A stretch of 64,000 nt of DNA from R-RK-3 sp031399085. Its GTDB lineage: Bacteria; Pseudomonadota; Alphaproteobacteria; Rhizobiales; Rhodomicrobiaceae. Numbering within the stretch: position 1 is the first letter of the stretch; each line of letters starts with the position of its first letter. The stretch covers positions 1 through 64,000 of the forward strand of contig JANNOQ010000045.1 in the NCBI GenBank assembly GCA_031399085.1. Reading direction: 5' to 3'. Shown here piece by piece: positions 1 through 8,685 of this stretch. The notes beneath the pieces are model-generated. The model searched no databases. It had not been told where the DNA came from and worked only from the letters and a program-made list of their open reading frames with translations. Made by a program: the position numbers and the translations under genes.

Positions 1-141
1 GACAAAATGGGCGCCGATTTCCGGGGCGACCCGGCTTCGGCCCTGCTCGAGGTGCTCGACCCGGAGCAGAACAACGAGTTCAACGATCATTATCTGGAGG
101 TCGATTACGACCTGTCGAACGTGATGTTCGTGACCACCGCC
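1..141 (+). pseudogene. lon: Inverted internal fragment of lon (AAA+ region)
   Basis: Frame 1 reads 47 codons of a typical Lon ATPase core, from DKMGADFRGDPASALLEVLD to DYDLSNVMFVTTA. After base 141 the frame runs antisense to the lon gene on the other strand and stops at 184-186. In an intact Lon this block lies about 12 residues after the point where the minus-strand lon stops making sense, so the piece is the direct continuation of the same gene, flipped. It has no start and is not a gene of its own. A fold-back cloning or amplification chimera at a contig end, or a real local inversion, would both give this. Confidence 0.85.
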
Positions 142-1394
142 TTCCGCATCGACTGGATCACCTTGCCGGGCATCGAGCCGATATAGGTGCGCCGGTGCCC
201 GCGGATTTCCGCCTCGTCGCGGACGCCGCCAAGCGACATGCGCACGAATTCGCGCCCCGTCGCCTTGGCGATGGACCTGCCAAGCGAGGTCTTGCCGACG
301 CCGGGCGGGCCGACGAGGCAAAGGATCGGACCTTTCAGCGCATTGGTGCGCTTCTGCACGGCCAGATATTCGACAATGCGCTCCTTAACCTTCTCAAGCC
401 CGTAATGATCGCCATCGAGGATTTCCTGGGCTTCGACGAGGTCGGTCTTGACCTTGCCCTTCGCACCCCACGGGATCGACAGGATCCAGTCGAGATAGTT
501 GCGCACCACGGTCGCCTCGGCCGACATCGGGCTCATCTGCTTGAGCTTCTTCAGCTCGGCAAGAGCCTTTTCCTTGGCCTCTTTAGACAACTTGGTCTTC
601 TCGATCTTGTCCTCGAACTCGGAGATATCGTCGCGGTCGTCGCCGTCGCCGAGTTCCTTCTGAATGGCTTTCATCTGCTCATTCAAATAATATTCGCGCT
701 GGGTCTTCTCCATCTGGCGCTTCACGCGGCTGCGGATTTTCTTCTCCACCTGCAGCACGGAAATCTCGCTCTCCATCTGCATGTAGACGCGCTCAAGCCG
801 CTCGGAAATCGAAGTGATTTCCAAAATTTCCTGCTTCTCGGAAATCTTCACAGCCAGGTGTGAAGCAATCGTGTCGGCGAGCTTGGAATAGTCGTCGATT
901 TGCGAAACTGTTCCAAGGACTTCCGGGGAAATCTTTTTGTTCAGTTTCACATAGCTTTCGAACTGCGCCACGGTCGAGCGCGCAAGCGCCTCGATCTCGT
1001 CTTTCGCGCCGACCTCCTCAGATACGCGCTCGATCTCGGCCTCGAAATAAGCCTCATTCGCCGTGTAGCGCTTAATGGCGGCGCGAGACGTCCCCTCAAC
1101 CAGCACCTTGACCGTGCCGTCAGGCAACTTCAGGAGCTGCAAAACGGACGCAAGTGTGCCCATCGAATAGATCGCATCCGGCTCAGGTTCGTCGTCGCCG
1201 GCGTTTTTCTGCGCGACAAGCAGGATTTGCTTATCCGTGCGCATGACTTCGTCGAGCGCCTGAATGGATTTCTCGCGGCCGACGAAAAGCGGCACGATCA
1301 TATAGGGAAAAACCACGATATCGCGCAGCGGCAGGACTGGGAAAGCCTCAGTTTTACCGTCGTTTTCACCCGTGTGCGTGGCATTTTCGGTCAT
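138..1394 (-). CDS. lon: Lon protease, N-terminal half (broken at an inversion junction)
   Basis: Lon is the ATP-dependent serine protease that degrades misfolded and regulatory proteins in the cytoplasm. Residues 1-419 are normal Lon: an N-terminal substrate-binding domain (FPVLPLRDIVVFPYMIVPLF near 18), a coiled-coil stretch near 205-290, then the AAA+ start with Walker A GPPGVGKTS (362-370). After Ala419 the reading turns into the reverse complement of a later lon segment (VVTNITFDRS) and stops. Walker B, the sensor motifs and the Ser-Lys protease domain are missing here. AGGGAG lies 7 bases before the ATG. The position after tig, clpP and clpX is the usual alphaproteobacterial order. The organism probably has an intact lon; see the finding on the junction. 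Confidence 0.93.
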
Positions 1395-1630
1395 CTGGGT
1401 CTCCCTGGAAGGCTCTCATGCGCAACATACAATTCCGCGCATGTCTCTTGGATGAATGAACTTGGTCCCGGATGAGAATTCTCCGGAAGGGAGGGCAGGA
1501 TCCTTATGGGTCCCGGCGCCTTGGCTGTCCCGTCCAAGGCAACTGTTAGGTGGCGATGCGGAGGACGATAATCAACCGGTGTTGACCGTTCGCAGCGCCA
1601 CTGTCCAGTCTGTGTTTCCACCGCGTCCTT

Positions 1631-2890
1631 CTATGCGCTCGACTCTCCGGCGCGCTCTGAATAAATGCGCAACGGCTTGGCCTTACCTTCCACGACTTCA
1701 GTGCTGATGACAACTTCCTCGACGCCCTTGAGGCCGGGCAGTTCGTACATGCTGTCAAGCAGGATGGACTCCATGATCGAGCGCAATCCGCGCGCGCCGG
1801 TCTTGCGTTCGACGGCTCGCCGGGCAATCGCCGCAAGCGCGTCTTCGGCAAGCGTGAGCTGCACGTCTTCCATGTCGAAGAGGCGCTGATATTGCTTCAA
1901 CAGCGCATTTTTCGGCTCGCGGAGAATGCGGATCAACGCGGCTTCGTCCAGATCTTCGAGCGTCGCGATGACCGGCAGACGGCCGATGAATTCAGGGATC
2001 AGGCCGAATTTCAACAAATCCTCCGGCTCCACCTGGCGCAGAACCTCGCCGGTCCTGCGGTCGTCGGGGGATTGCACCTTGGCGCCGAAGCCGATCGCGG
2101 TCGATTTGCCGCGCTGTGAGATGATTTTCTCCAAACCCGAGAACGCGCCGCCGCAGATGAACAGGATATTCGTCGTATCGACCTGCAAGAACTCCTGCTG
2201 CGGATGCTTGCGGCCGCCCTGTGGCGGCACGCTGGCGATCGTGCCCTCCATGATCTTCAGCAGCGCCTGCTGTACGCCCTCGCCCGAAACGTCGCGCGTA
2301 ATCGAGGGGTTATCTGACTTCCGGCTGATCTTGTCGACCTCGTCAATATAGACGATCCCGCGCTGCGCGCGCTCGACATTGTAGTCGGCCGATTGCAACA
2401 GCTTCAGGATGATATTTTCGACATCCTCGCCGACATAGCCGGCTTCGGTCAGCGTCGTCGCGTCGGCCATGGTGAAGGGCACGTCGAGGATGCGAGCCAA
2501 CGTCTGCGCGAGCAGCGTCTTGCCGCAGCCGGTCGGTCCCACAAGCAAAATGTTCGACTTCGCCAACTCGACATCGTTGTTCTTGCTGGCGTGATTAATT
2601 CGCTTGTAGTGATTATGGACGGCGACCGAGAGCACCTTCTTGGCGTGATCCTGCCCGATCACATAATCGTCGAGGATGTGGCAGATCTCGGAGGGCGTCG
2701 GAACGCCGTCGCGCGACTTCACATAGGAATTTTTGTTTTCCTCGCGAATGATGTCCATGCAGAGTTCGACGCATTCATCGCAGATGAACACGGTCGGGCC
2801 CGCAATGAGCTTGCGAACCTCGTGCTGGCTCTTTCCGCAGAAGGAGCAGTAGAGGGTGTTTTTAGTATCGTTGCCGCTCACCTTGCTCAT
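1631..2890 (-). CDS. clpX: ClpX, ATP-binding unfoldase subunit of ClpXP
   Basis: ClpX forms a hexameric AAA+ ring that recognises, unfolds and threads substrates into ClpP. The 419-residue protein has the N-terminal C4 zinc finger (Cys15, 18, 37, 40), Walker A GPTGCGKT with Lys124, the pore loop GYVG (151-154), Walker B VYIDEVD with Asp183-Glu184, and the IGF loop (in STAIGFGAK) that docks on ClpP. Length and motif order are standard. It lies between clpP and lon on the same strand with 372 bases to clpP and 236 to lon, so each may have its own promoter. The start at MSKVSGNDTK fits the family. Confidence 0.98.
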   Translation of the reverse strand: MSKVSGNDTKNTLYCSFCGKSQHEVRKLIAGPTVFICDECVELCMDIIREENKNSYVKSRDGVPTPSEICHILDDYVIGQDHAKKVLSVAVHNHYKRINHASKNNDVELAKSNILLVGPTGCGKTLLAQTLARILDVPFTMADATTLTEAGYVGEDVENIILKLLQSADYNVERAQRGIVYIDEVDKISRKSDNPSITRDVSGEGVQQALLKIMEGTIASVPPQGGRKHPQQEFLQVDTTNILFICGGAFSGLEKIISQRGKSTAIGFGAKVQSPDDRRTGEVLRQVEPEDLLKFGLIPEFIGRLPVIATLEDLDEAALIRILREPKNALLKQYQRLFDMEDVQLTLAEDALAAIARRAVERKTGARGLRSIMESILLDSMYELPGLKGVEEVVISTEVVEGKAKPLRIYSERAGESSA

Positions 2891-3262
2891 TCGTTTACCT
2901 CAGTCGTTCCGGTGGATTCTGCCCAACTCACGCAGTGTACCGCCACGTTAATTGTCCCTCCCCGTCAGCCGCCCACCGGAGGGCGCACGGCGACCAGGCA
3001 TCGATAATATTCGAGTAATCATCAAGATTTCTCTAATTGAAAAGGCCCGCCGAGATCTGGGCTGGGTCCGGCAGCCAAAGGGCAGGTACTTCTGAACGCA
3101 ACCTTGACGGGGCAACACGCGCTCCTGACAGGACACAGCCATCTTCCCAACCGATTCGTCAGCAACCTCCGGTGGCTGATGGCATTGATGGCTCGCGAAA
3201 CGGTCGAATTTACGGCGCTCGCTCGCGGCCCTCAAATCCCATTCTCCACACCATTCGGCCAA
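2891..3262. other. clpP-clpX intergenic region
   Basis: This 372-base gap separates clpP from clpX. It should hold the clpX promoter. I see no convincing ORF, no repeat and no clear intrinsic terminator; the ORFs that cross it have no ribosome binding site or recognisable product. Confidence 0.5.
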
Positions 3263-3919
3263 TTAGTCAACCCGTCCTCTTGGAAGCGTTGGGATGTTAT
3301 CTTCGTTGACAGCCCGTTTCGATAAGACCTGGTCAATCAGGCCGAATTTTTGCGCGCCCTCCGCAGTCATAAAATTGTCGCGGTCCAGCGCATCGGCAAT
3401 GACCTGTACGGGTTGACCCGTATGCTTGGCATAAACCTCGTTAAGCCGCTGGCGGATCGCGAGAATCTCTTTCGCATGACGTTCGATGTCGCTCGCCTGA
3501 CCCTGGAAGCCGCCGGACGGCTGATGCACCATAATTCGTGAGTGAGGCAGCGCATAGCGCATCCCAGGCTCGCCAGCGCACAGCAACAATGAGCCCATCG
3601 ACGCGGCCTGACCGACGCAGAGCGTGGCGACCGGGGGTCGAATGAATTGCATCGTGTCGTAAATCGCCATTCCGGACGTCACCACCCCACCCGGCGAGTT
3701 AATGTACATCGCGATCTCCTTCTTTGGATTCTCAGCTTCTGCATAGAGAAGCTGGGCAACCACCAAAGAAGACAGATGGTCCTCGATCGGGCCGGTCACG
3801 AAAATGATGCGCTCTTTGAGCAGCCTCGAATAGATATCATAGGCACGCTCACCACGGTTGGTCTGCTCGACAACCATAGGCACCAGCGTCTGCATATAAA
3901 AATCTACAGGATCGCGCAT
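3263..3919 (-). CDS. clpP: ClpP, proteolytic subunit of Clp proteases
   Basis: ClpP is the tetradecameric serine peptidase that partners ClpX or ClpA. The 218-residue product carries the full catalytic triad: Ser107 in GQAASMGS, His132 in MVHQPSG and Asp181 in DRDNFMTA, plus the oxyanion-side motif NSPGG (74-78). A TTGGAG Shine-Dalgarno precedes the ATG. It lies downstream of tig and upstream of clpX on the same strand. A candidate promoter with heat-shock character is at 3988-4017. Confidence 0.98.
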   Translation of the reverse strand: MRDPVDFYMQTLVPMVVEQTNRGERAYDIYSRLLKERIIFVTGPIEDHLSSLVVAQLLYAEAENPKKEIAMYINSPGGVVTSGMAIYDTMQFIRPPVATLCVGQAASMGSLLLCAGEPGMRYALPHSRIMVHQPSGGFQGQASDIERHAKEILAIRQRLNEVYAKHTGQPVQVIADALDRDNFMTAEGAQKFGLIDQVLSKRAVNEDNIPTLPRGRVD

Positions 3920-3987
3920 TGTTCACTCCAAATTTGTCTTGCGGCAGCCGGCGCCCCGAACACGCAGGCTCGATGATTCGTGTTAAT

Positions 3988-4017
3988 CAAATATAGACGC
4001 GCGACGGGCTTTCCAAT
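3988..4017 (-). promoter_or_regulatory. Candidate RpoH-like promoter upstream of clpP
   Basis: On the minus strand ATTG (4017-4014) is followed after 16 bases by TCTATATTTG (3997-3988). The alphaproteobacterial RpoH consensus is CTTG, 17-18 bases, CYTATNTNNG, so the -10 matches all but the first base and the -35 differs by one base. Heat-shock control of clpP is common. The one-base-short spacer and the -35 mismatch leave it open; a sigma-70 reading (TTGGAA, 15 bases, TATATT) is also possible. Confidence 0.4.
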
Positions 4018-4069
4018 CCTCTTGCCAAGCGCCCGGCGTGCGCATGTCGGCCGTGTCGCGCGGCTGCGA

Positions 4070-5557
4070 TCACTTTTTCTTGTGCTCGCCGACTTCAGCC
4101 TCGCTGTGCGGGTGATCATGGTCGTGATCATGATCGTGATTGCAGTCAGGTCCATGAACGTGACCGTGATCATCGTGATCATGACCGTGATCATGGTCAT
4201 GATCGTGGACCATTGTTTCGTCCGCCTCCATGCGGAAAAGCTCCTCGGCCGATACCGGCTTTTCCGTTACGTCCGCAAGCTCGAGCGCGAAATCCACAAC
4301 CTTGTCCTCGAAGATCGGGGCGCGCAGTTCCATTTGCGCATTCGGGTTGTTCTTGTAGTATTCGACGACCTTGCGCTCCTGCCCCTTATATTGCGACGCC
4401 CGCTGCATGATCGCGCGGCGCACCTCTTCATCCGTGACCTTGATCTCGTTGCGCTGACCGATTTCGGAGAGCACGAGCCCAAGCCGCACGCGGCGCTCGG
4501 CCATGGTCCGATATTCCTCGCGCGCCTTTTCCTCGGTCGTGTCCTCGTCCGCGAAAGTCTTCTTGGCGCGTTCCAGATGCGTCGTCACTTCCCGCCAGAC
4601 CGCCTCAAACTCATTTTCAACCAGCGACGGAGGCAACTCGAACCGATGCGCTTCGTCGAGCGCGTCGAGCAACGATCTCTTCGCGCGGTTGCGTGAAGCG
4701 TCGGAGTAATCCTTCGACATGCGCTCGCGCAGAGCCTGCTTCAGCTTGTCGAGCGATTCCAGTCCGAGGGATTTTGCAAATTCGTCATCGGCGGCGGGAA
4801 GACGAGGCGCCGCGACTTCCTTGACCCTTACATCGAACTCGGCGGCCTTGCCCGCAAGATGCGCGGCCTGATATTTTTCCGGAAACGACGCCGTCACGAC
4901 GCGCACCTCGCCGGTCTTCACTCCGGCAAGGCCTTCTTCGAAACCGGGAATGAACATGCCGCGGCCAAGGATGACATGCGCATCTTCCGCCGAGCCGCCC
5001 TCGAACGGCTCGCCGTCAATCTTGCCGGTGAAATCGAGCGTCAGCCGGTCGCCAGTCTCGGCCTCGCCTTCCTTGGCCTCATAGGCCATGTTGGCTTCGC
5101 GGATCCGGTCGACCGCCTTGTCGATCTCATCCGCGCCGATCTCCGCCACCGGCCGCTCGACCTTCATCTTCTTGAGTTCGGCCAGTTCGATCTTAGGAAG
5201 TACTTCGAAGGACATGATGAATTCGAGATCGTGCGCGCCGCTCATGACTCCCTCGACCTCCGCTTCAGCCTCCGGCAGCCTGATATTGGGCTGAAACGCT
5301 GGGCGTTCCTCTCTGCCCGCTAGAGCTTTGGCGCGGGATTCTTCAACCGCCTGTTCGATCACTTCGGCCATGGCGGAGCGGCCATAGACCTTCTTGATGT
5401 GCCCCAGCGGAACTTTTCCCGGCCGGAAGCCCTTCAATTGCACCTTATCCTTGAGCTCATCGAGCTTGGCGTTCAAGCGCTCGTCCAATTCGGCGGCGCC
5501 AATGACGACCTTCAGCTCGCGCTTCAGGCCCTCGGACAGGGTTTCGGTGATTTGCAT
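4070..5557 (-). CDS. tig: Trigger factor with a His-rich C-terminal tail
   Basis: Trigger factor is the ribosome-bound chaperone and peptidyl-prolyl isomerase for nascent chains. The 495-residue protein begins with the ribosome-binding domain (MQITETLSEGLKRELKVVI, with the GFRPGKVPLGHIKK loop near 44-57), then the FKBP-type isomerase domain (about 160-245, GDRLTLDFTGKIDGEPFEGG) and the C-terminal chaperone arms. The last 46 residues are unusual: 16 are His, mostly alternating with Asp, with one Cys (PDCNH), ending in HKKK. Such tails bind Ni2+, Zn2+ or Cu2+ in metal chaperones, so this one may bind metal; that role is inferred. The gene starts the tig-clpP-clpX-lon series. Confidence 0.97.
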   Translation of the reverse strand: MQITETLSEGLKRELKVVIGAAELDERLNAKLDELKDKVQLKGFRPGKVPLGHIKKVYGRSAMAEVIEQAVEESRAKALAGREERPAFQPNIRLPEAEAEVEGVMSGAHDLEFIMSFEVLPKIELAELKKMKVERPVAEIGADEIDKAVDRIREANMAYEAKEGEAETGDRLTLDFTGKIDGEPFEGGSAEDAHVILGRGMFIPGFEEGLAGVKTGEVRVVTASFPEKYQAAHLAGKAAEFDVRVKEVAAPRLPAADDEFAKSLGLESLDKLKQALRERMSKDYSDASRNRAKRSLLDALDEAHRFELPPSLVENEFEAVWREVTTHLERAKKTFADEDTTEEKAREEYRTMAERRVRLGLVLSEIGQRNEIKVTDEEVRRAIMQRASQYKGQERKVVEYYKNNPNAQMELRAPIFEDKVVDFALELADVTEKPVSAEELFRMEADETMVHDHDHDHGHDHDDHGHVHGPDCNHDHDHDHDHPHSEAEVGEHKKK

Positions 5558-5624
5558 GGGGGTTCTAACTTCCGAAAAATCATTATACTGGCTTAAACGT
5601 CGCGACAGCGAGCTTTGGAATATA

Positions 5625-5709
5625 TGGTGCGGGCGGAGGGACTTGAACCCCCACGACTTTCGTCACTGGAACCTAAATCCAGCGCGTCTACCAGTTCCGC
5701 CACGCCCGC
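5625..5709 (-). tRNA. tRNA-Leu (anticodon UAG)
   Basis: The minus strand folds into a class II tRNA of 85 bases including an encoded CCA. The acceptor GCGGGCG pairs with CGCCCGC. The anticodon stem CTGGA/TCCAG encloses TTTAGGT, giving UAG, which reads CUN leucine codons. The long variable arm and the GGTTCAAGTCC T-arm fit tRNA-Leu. Confidence 0.97.
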
Positions 5710-5848
5710 GAAGGCGCTGCGCCACCGTCGTGGACCCGGTCTATAACACGGCGTTTTTCGCTGCGGCTACAGAATAAATGCTTTACGTAGGCTTCGCGCG
5801 GCCTTCGCCGCACATGCGAAGCTGGCGGCAGGAAGGAGGCGCATTCAA

Positions 5849-6880
5849 ATGGAGATAGCATCATCGGTTCTCGATGCGATCGGGAACACGCCCCTCATCC
5901 GTCTGCGCGGCGCGTCCGAGGAAACCGGCTGCGAAATCCTGGGCAAGGCCGAATTCATGAATCCGGGGCAGTCGGTCAAGGACCGCGCCGGGCTGTTCAT
6001 CATCCAGGATGCCATCGCCAAGGGTCAGTTGCGCCCCGGCGGCGTGGTCGTCGAAGGCACCGCCGGGAACACGGGCATCGGCCTTGCCGTGGTTGCGAAC
6101 GCGCTCGGCTATCGCACCGTGATCGTCATTCCCGAAACCCAGTCGCAGGAGAAAAAGGACGCGCTGCGGCTGCTGGGCGCGCAGCTCGTCGAAGTGCCGG
6201 CCGTGGCGTATCGCAATCCCAACAACTATGTGAAATATTCGCAGCGCCTGGCCGAAAAACTCGATGAAATCGAGCCGAATGGCGCGATCTGGGCGAATCA
6301 GTTCGACAATGTCGCCAATCGCGACGGCCATATGAAAACCACCGCCGAGGAGATTTGGGCGCAAACGGACGGCAAGCTCGACGCCTTCATTTGCGCCGTC
6401 GGCACGGGCGGGACGCTGGGCGGCGTCTCGATGGGGCTGAAGGCAAAGCGGCGCGATGTCGTCATCGGCATCGCCGACCCGATGGGCGCGGCGCTTTTCA
6501 GTTACTACACGACAGGGGAGCTGAAATCGGAGGGCTCGTCGATCACCGAAGGCATCGGCCAGGGACGCATCACGGCTAATCTCGAAGGCGTCGAGGTGGA
6601 CAAGGCTTATCAAATTCCGGACAGCGAGGCCGTCGAACGCGTGTTCCAAATGCTTCGCGAAGAGGGCCTTTGCCTCGGCGGCTCAAGCGGCATGAATGTG
6701 GCGGGGGCTGTGCGTCTTGCGCGCGATTTGGGGCCGGGCCGCACCATCGTGACCATCCTTTGCGACTACGGAACGCGCTACCAAAGCCGGCTGTTCAACG
6801 CCGATTTCCTGCGCGAAAAGAACCTTCCCGTGCCGGATTGGCTGGAGACTCGCGCGGCGATTCCCGAGGTCTATGTCTGA
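5849..6880 (+). CDS. cysK: Cysteine synthase A (O-acetylserine sulfhydrylase)
   Basis: This PLP enzyme makes L-cysteine from O-acetylserine and sulfide. The 343-residue protein has the PLP lysine Lys44 in NPGQSVKDR, the phosphate-binding and substrate loop EGTAGNTGIGLA (near 69-80), VGTGGTLGG (near 185-193) and the late GGSSGMN motif. AAGGAGG (about 5832-5838) precedes the ATG at 5849. A mercaptopyruvate sulfurtransferase gene follows 112 bases later on the same strand, so both act in cysteine and sulfur metabolism. Length is slightly above classical CysK (about 320); cystathionine beta-synthase-like activity cannot be excluded, but there is no CBS domain. Confidence 0.93.
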   Translation: MEIASSVLDAIGNTPLIRLRGASEETGCEILGKAEFMNPGQSVKDRAGLFIIQDAIAKGQLRPGGVVVEGTAGNTGIGLAVVANALGYRTVIVIPETQSQEKKDALRLLGAQLVEVPAVAYRNPNNYVKYSQRLAEKLDEIEPNGAIWANQFDNVANRDGHMKTTAEEIWAQTDGKLDAFICAVGTGGTLGGVSMGLKAKRRDVVIGIADPMGAALFSYYTTGELKSEGSSITEGIGQGRITANLEGVEVDKAYQIPDSEAVERVFQMLREEGLCLGGSSGMNVAGAVRLARDLGPGRTIVTILCDYGTRYQSRLFNADFLREKNLPVPDWLETRAAIPEVYV

Positions 6881-6992
6881 AGGGCGCGGGCGGGTTTGGC
6901 GCAACTCGCGTTGCGGTGTAACCTATCTTTCACAGTGGCAAGCAATGCGTCGTCGGACCTCGATGTCAGGCGGCCAAGGGAGGAAGTCTGAC

Positions 6993-7841
6993 ATGCCGGG
7001 TCTGGTTCATTGGCTGGTCGAAACAGATTGGTTGGCGACGCGCCTCGATGCGCCCGATATCGTTGTTCTGGATGCCACCCTGCATCTGCCGGGCGCCGAG
7101 CGCGATGCGGCCGCGGAGTTCCGCGACGCGCATATTCCGGGCGCGCTGCTCTTCGACATCGAGGAAATTTCGAATAGCGCCAGCCCGCTCCCGCATATGC
7201 TGCCGTCGCCCGAAAAATTCTCCTCGCGCGTGCGCAAGATGGGCATCGGCGATGGGACGCGCATTGTGATCTACGATGCCACCAACATGTCGGGAGCCGC
7301 GCGCGCCTGGTGGATGTTCCGGGTGATGGGCGCCAAGGATGTGGCGGTGCTGAACGGCGGCTTGACAAAATGGCGGGCGGAGAACCGGCCCGTGCAGAGC
7401 GGCGAGCCGCGCCGGCGCACGGAGCGCCACTTCACCGCGCGGGTCAATTCCGGCCTTGTTCGCGACCTCAGCGATATGACTCGAATGCTGGGCAATGGCG
7501 CGATGCAGATCGTTGATGCGCGCGCCGCCGGCCGGTTCGCAGGCACCGAGCCGGAGCCGCGCGCCGTTCCGCGCCTGGGGCATATTCCGGGCGCCAAGAA
7601 CGTACCGTTTGCAAATCTTCTTGCCGAGGACGGCACAATGCGTCCGCCCGAAGAAATTAGAGCGATCTTTGCAAAGAACGGCGTGGATACGATGAAGCCG
7701 GTCGTCGCAAGCTGCGGCTCTGGCGTGACGGCCTGTGTGATCGCTCTGTCGCTGGCAACGATCGGCAACGAAACGGCGGCCGTTTATGACGGCTCTTGGG
7801 CGGAGTGGAGCGAGGCCGACACCCCGGTCGAAACGGGGTGA
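6993..7841 (+). CDS. sseA: 3-mercaptopyruvate sulfurtransferase (two-domain rhodanese)
   Basis: It moves sulfur from 3-mercaptopyruvate (or thiosulfate) to acceptors. Two rhodanese domains are visible; the second has the catalytic Cys241 in the loop CGSGVTA, whose CG(S/T)GV(T) form marks mercaptopyruvate rather than thiosulfate enzymes. I chose the ATG at 6993 (MPGLVHWLVETDWLATRL, 282 residues) because GGGAGGAAG lies just before it and homologues begin there; the frame is open back to 6873, overlapping the cysK stop. It is probably co-transcribed with cysK and may supply or recycle sulfur from cysteine catabolism. Confidence 0.93.
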   Translation: MPGLVHWLVETDWLATRLDAPDIVVLDATLHLPGAERDAAAEFRDAHIPGALLFDIEEISNSASPLPHMLPSPEKFSSRVRKMGIGDGTRIVIYDATNMSGAARAWWMFRVMGAKDVAVLNGGLTKWRAENRPVQSGEPRRRTERHFTARVNSGLVRDLSDMTRMLGNGAMQIVDARAAGRFAGTEPEPRAVPRLGHIPGAKNVPFANLLAEDGTMRPPEEIRAIFAKNGVDTMKPVVASCGSGVTACVIALSLATIGNETAAVYDGSWAEWSEADTPVETG

Positions 7842-7932
7842 GCCTTGCACAGCCTTCGATGAGGTGGTCGCCGCACTTCGCGGCTCCCTCCTCATCTGGA
7901 ATCTTTGCGCCGGTTTTGTCAGCCAACCGGCG

Positions 7933-8547
7933 TCAGATGTCCATGTCGCCGCCGAAGTCCGAATCGAAGAACCCGCCGCCGTCGTCCGCCACAGGTTCCG
8001 GCTGCGCCGCCGGCTCGGCGGGAGCTGGCTCGGCTTTCGGCGCTTCCGGGGCGGCTGCGGCCGGCGTCGCCTGAGCCGTGCCGCCACCGAACATGCTGCC
8101 CAAAGCATTGCCGAGCAGCACGCCGCCAGCGACGCCCATGGCGGTTTGAGCCGCGCCTGCCAGGAACCCTCCGCCCTGCTGCGGCTGCGCTTGCATCGCA
8201 CCGCCCCGAAAGTTGGGACGCTGTCCCGCAGCGGGAACGCTCGACGGGCGCGAGGCGGGCGCTGGCGAACCGCCGCCGAAGATGCCGGACAGGAAGCTGC
8301 CTCCGCCGCTCGATGACGCCGGCGCTTCGGCCTGCTCCTCAAGCTCGCCAATGCGCTGCTGCGCCTGTTCGAGCGCGTAAGTCTGCATGACGATCGTCTG
8401 AGCCATCAGATAGGGCGCGCCGGGCTGAGCTCCCATCTGCTGCTTGATGAACGCCTCGGCTTGGGCGTCCTTCGGACCGGCTTGCCGCTCAGCGTCGGCC
8501 AGGCGGGCAAAAAGTCCTTCAATCGCTTGACGGTCTTGCTCGTTCAT
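7933..8547 (-). CDS. DUF2076 family protein
   Basis: A 204-residue protein of the DUF2076 type. The conserved part is N-terminal (MNEQDRQAIEGLFARLADAE, then APYLMAQTIVMQTYALEQAQQRIGELE, about 1-75), with a predicted coiled coil. The rest is low-complexity Gly/Ala/Pro/Gln with a hydrophobic stretch (GFLAGAAQTAMGVAGGVLLGNALGSMFGG), ending in an acidic FFDSDFGGDMDI tail. That layout suggests a periplasmic or membrane-associated protein, but there is no clear signal peptide and no known function. The start at 8547 has CAGGAG upstream; the longer frame to 8625 does not. Confidence 0.8.
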   Translation of the reverse strand: MNEQDRQAIEGLFARLADAERQAGPKDAQAEAFIKQQMGAQPGAPYLMAQTIVMQTYALEQAQQRIGELEEQAEAPASSSGGGSFLSGIFGGGSPAPASRPSSVPAAGQRPNFRGGAMQAQPQQGGGFLAGAAQTAMGVAGGVLLGNALGSMFGGGTAQATPAAAAPEAPKAEPAPAEPAAQPEPVADDGGGFFDSDFGGDMDI

Positions 8548-8627
8548 AATTGCAAAACTCCTGTTGAATCGCTTCAAGCATAGCTTCGGCGGTTGCCGGC
8601 TTTGCGCCCGCGAAGGTTCAATCAATT

Positions 8628-8670
8628 CAAATAGGAAGCCCCGTCCTGGTTGACCAGGAACGGGGCTTCC
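8628..8670 (-). terminator. Intrinsic terminator after the BI-1 gene
   Basis: Bases 8634-8670 form a hairpin of about 17 pairs (GGAAGCCCCG...CGGGGCTTCC with an inner CCTGGT/ACCAGG), one bulged A and a 2-base loop. On the minus strand it is followed by TATTTG. It sits 16 bases after the BI-1 stop, so it most likely ends the sigma/anti-sigma/BI-1 transcript. Confidence 0.7.
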
Positions 8671-8685
8671 ATCGTCCGATCAGCC

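Noticed and set aside
195..863. Long plus-strand ORFs across lon, clpX and tig
   Set aside because: They are antisense frames of well-supported genes, with His/Leu/Arg-rich translations and no ribosome sites.
4080..4215. Short repeated CATGATCGTGATC units, at first sight array-like
   Set aside because: They are His/Asp codons in the trigger factor tail, not a CRISPR array; unit length is only about 6 bases.
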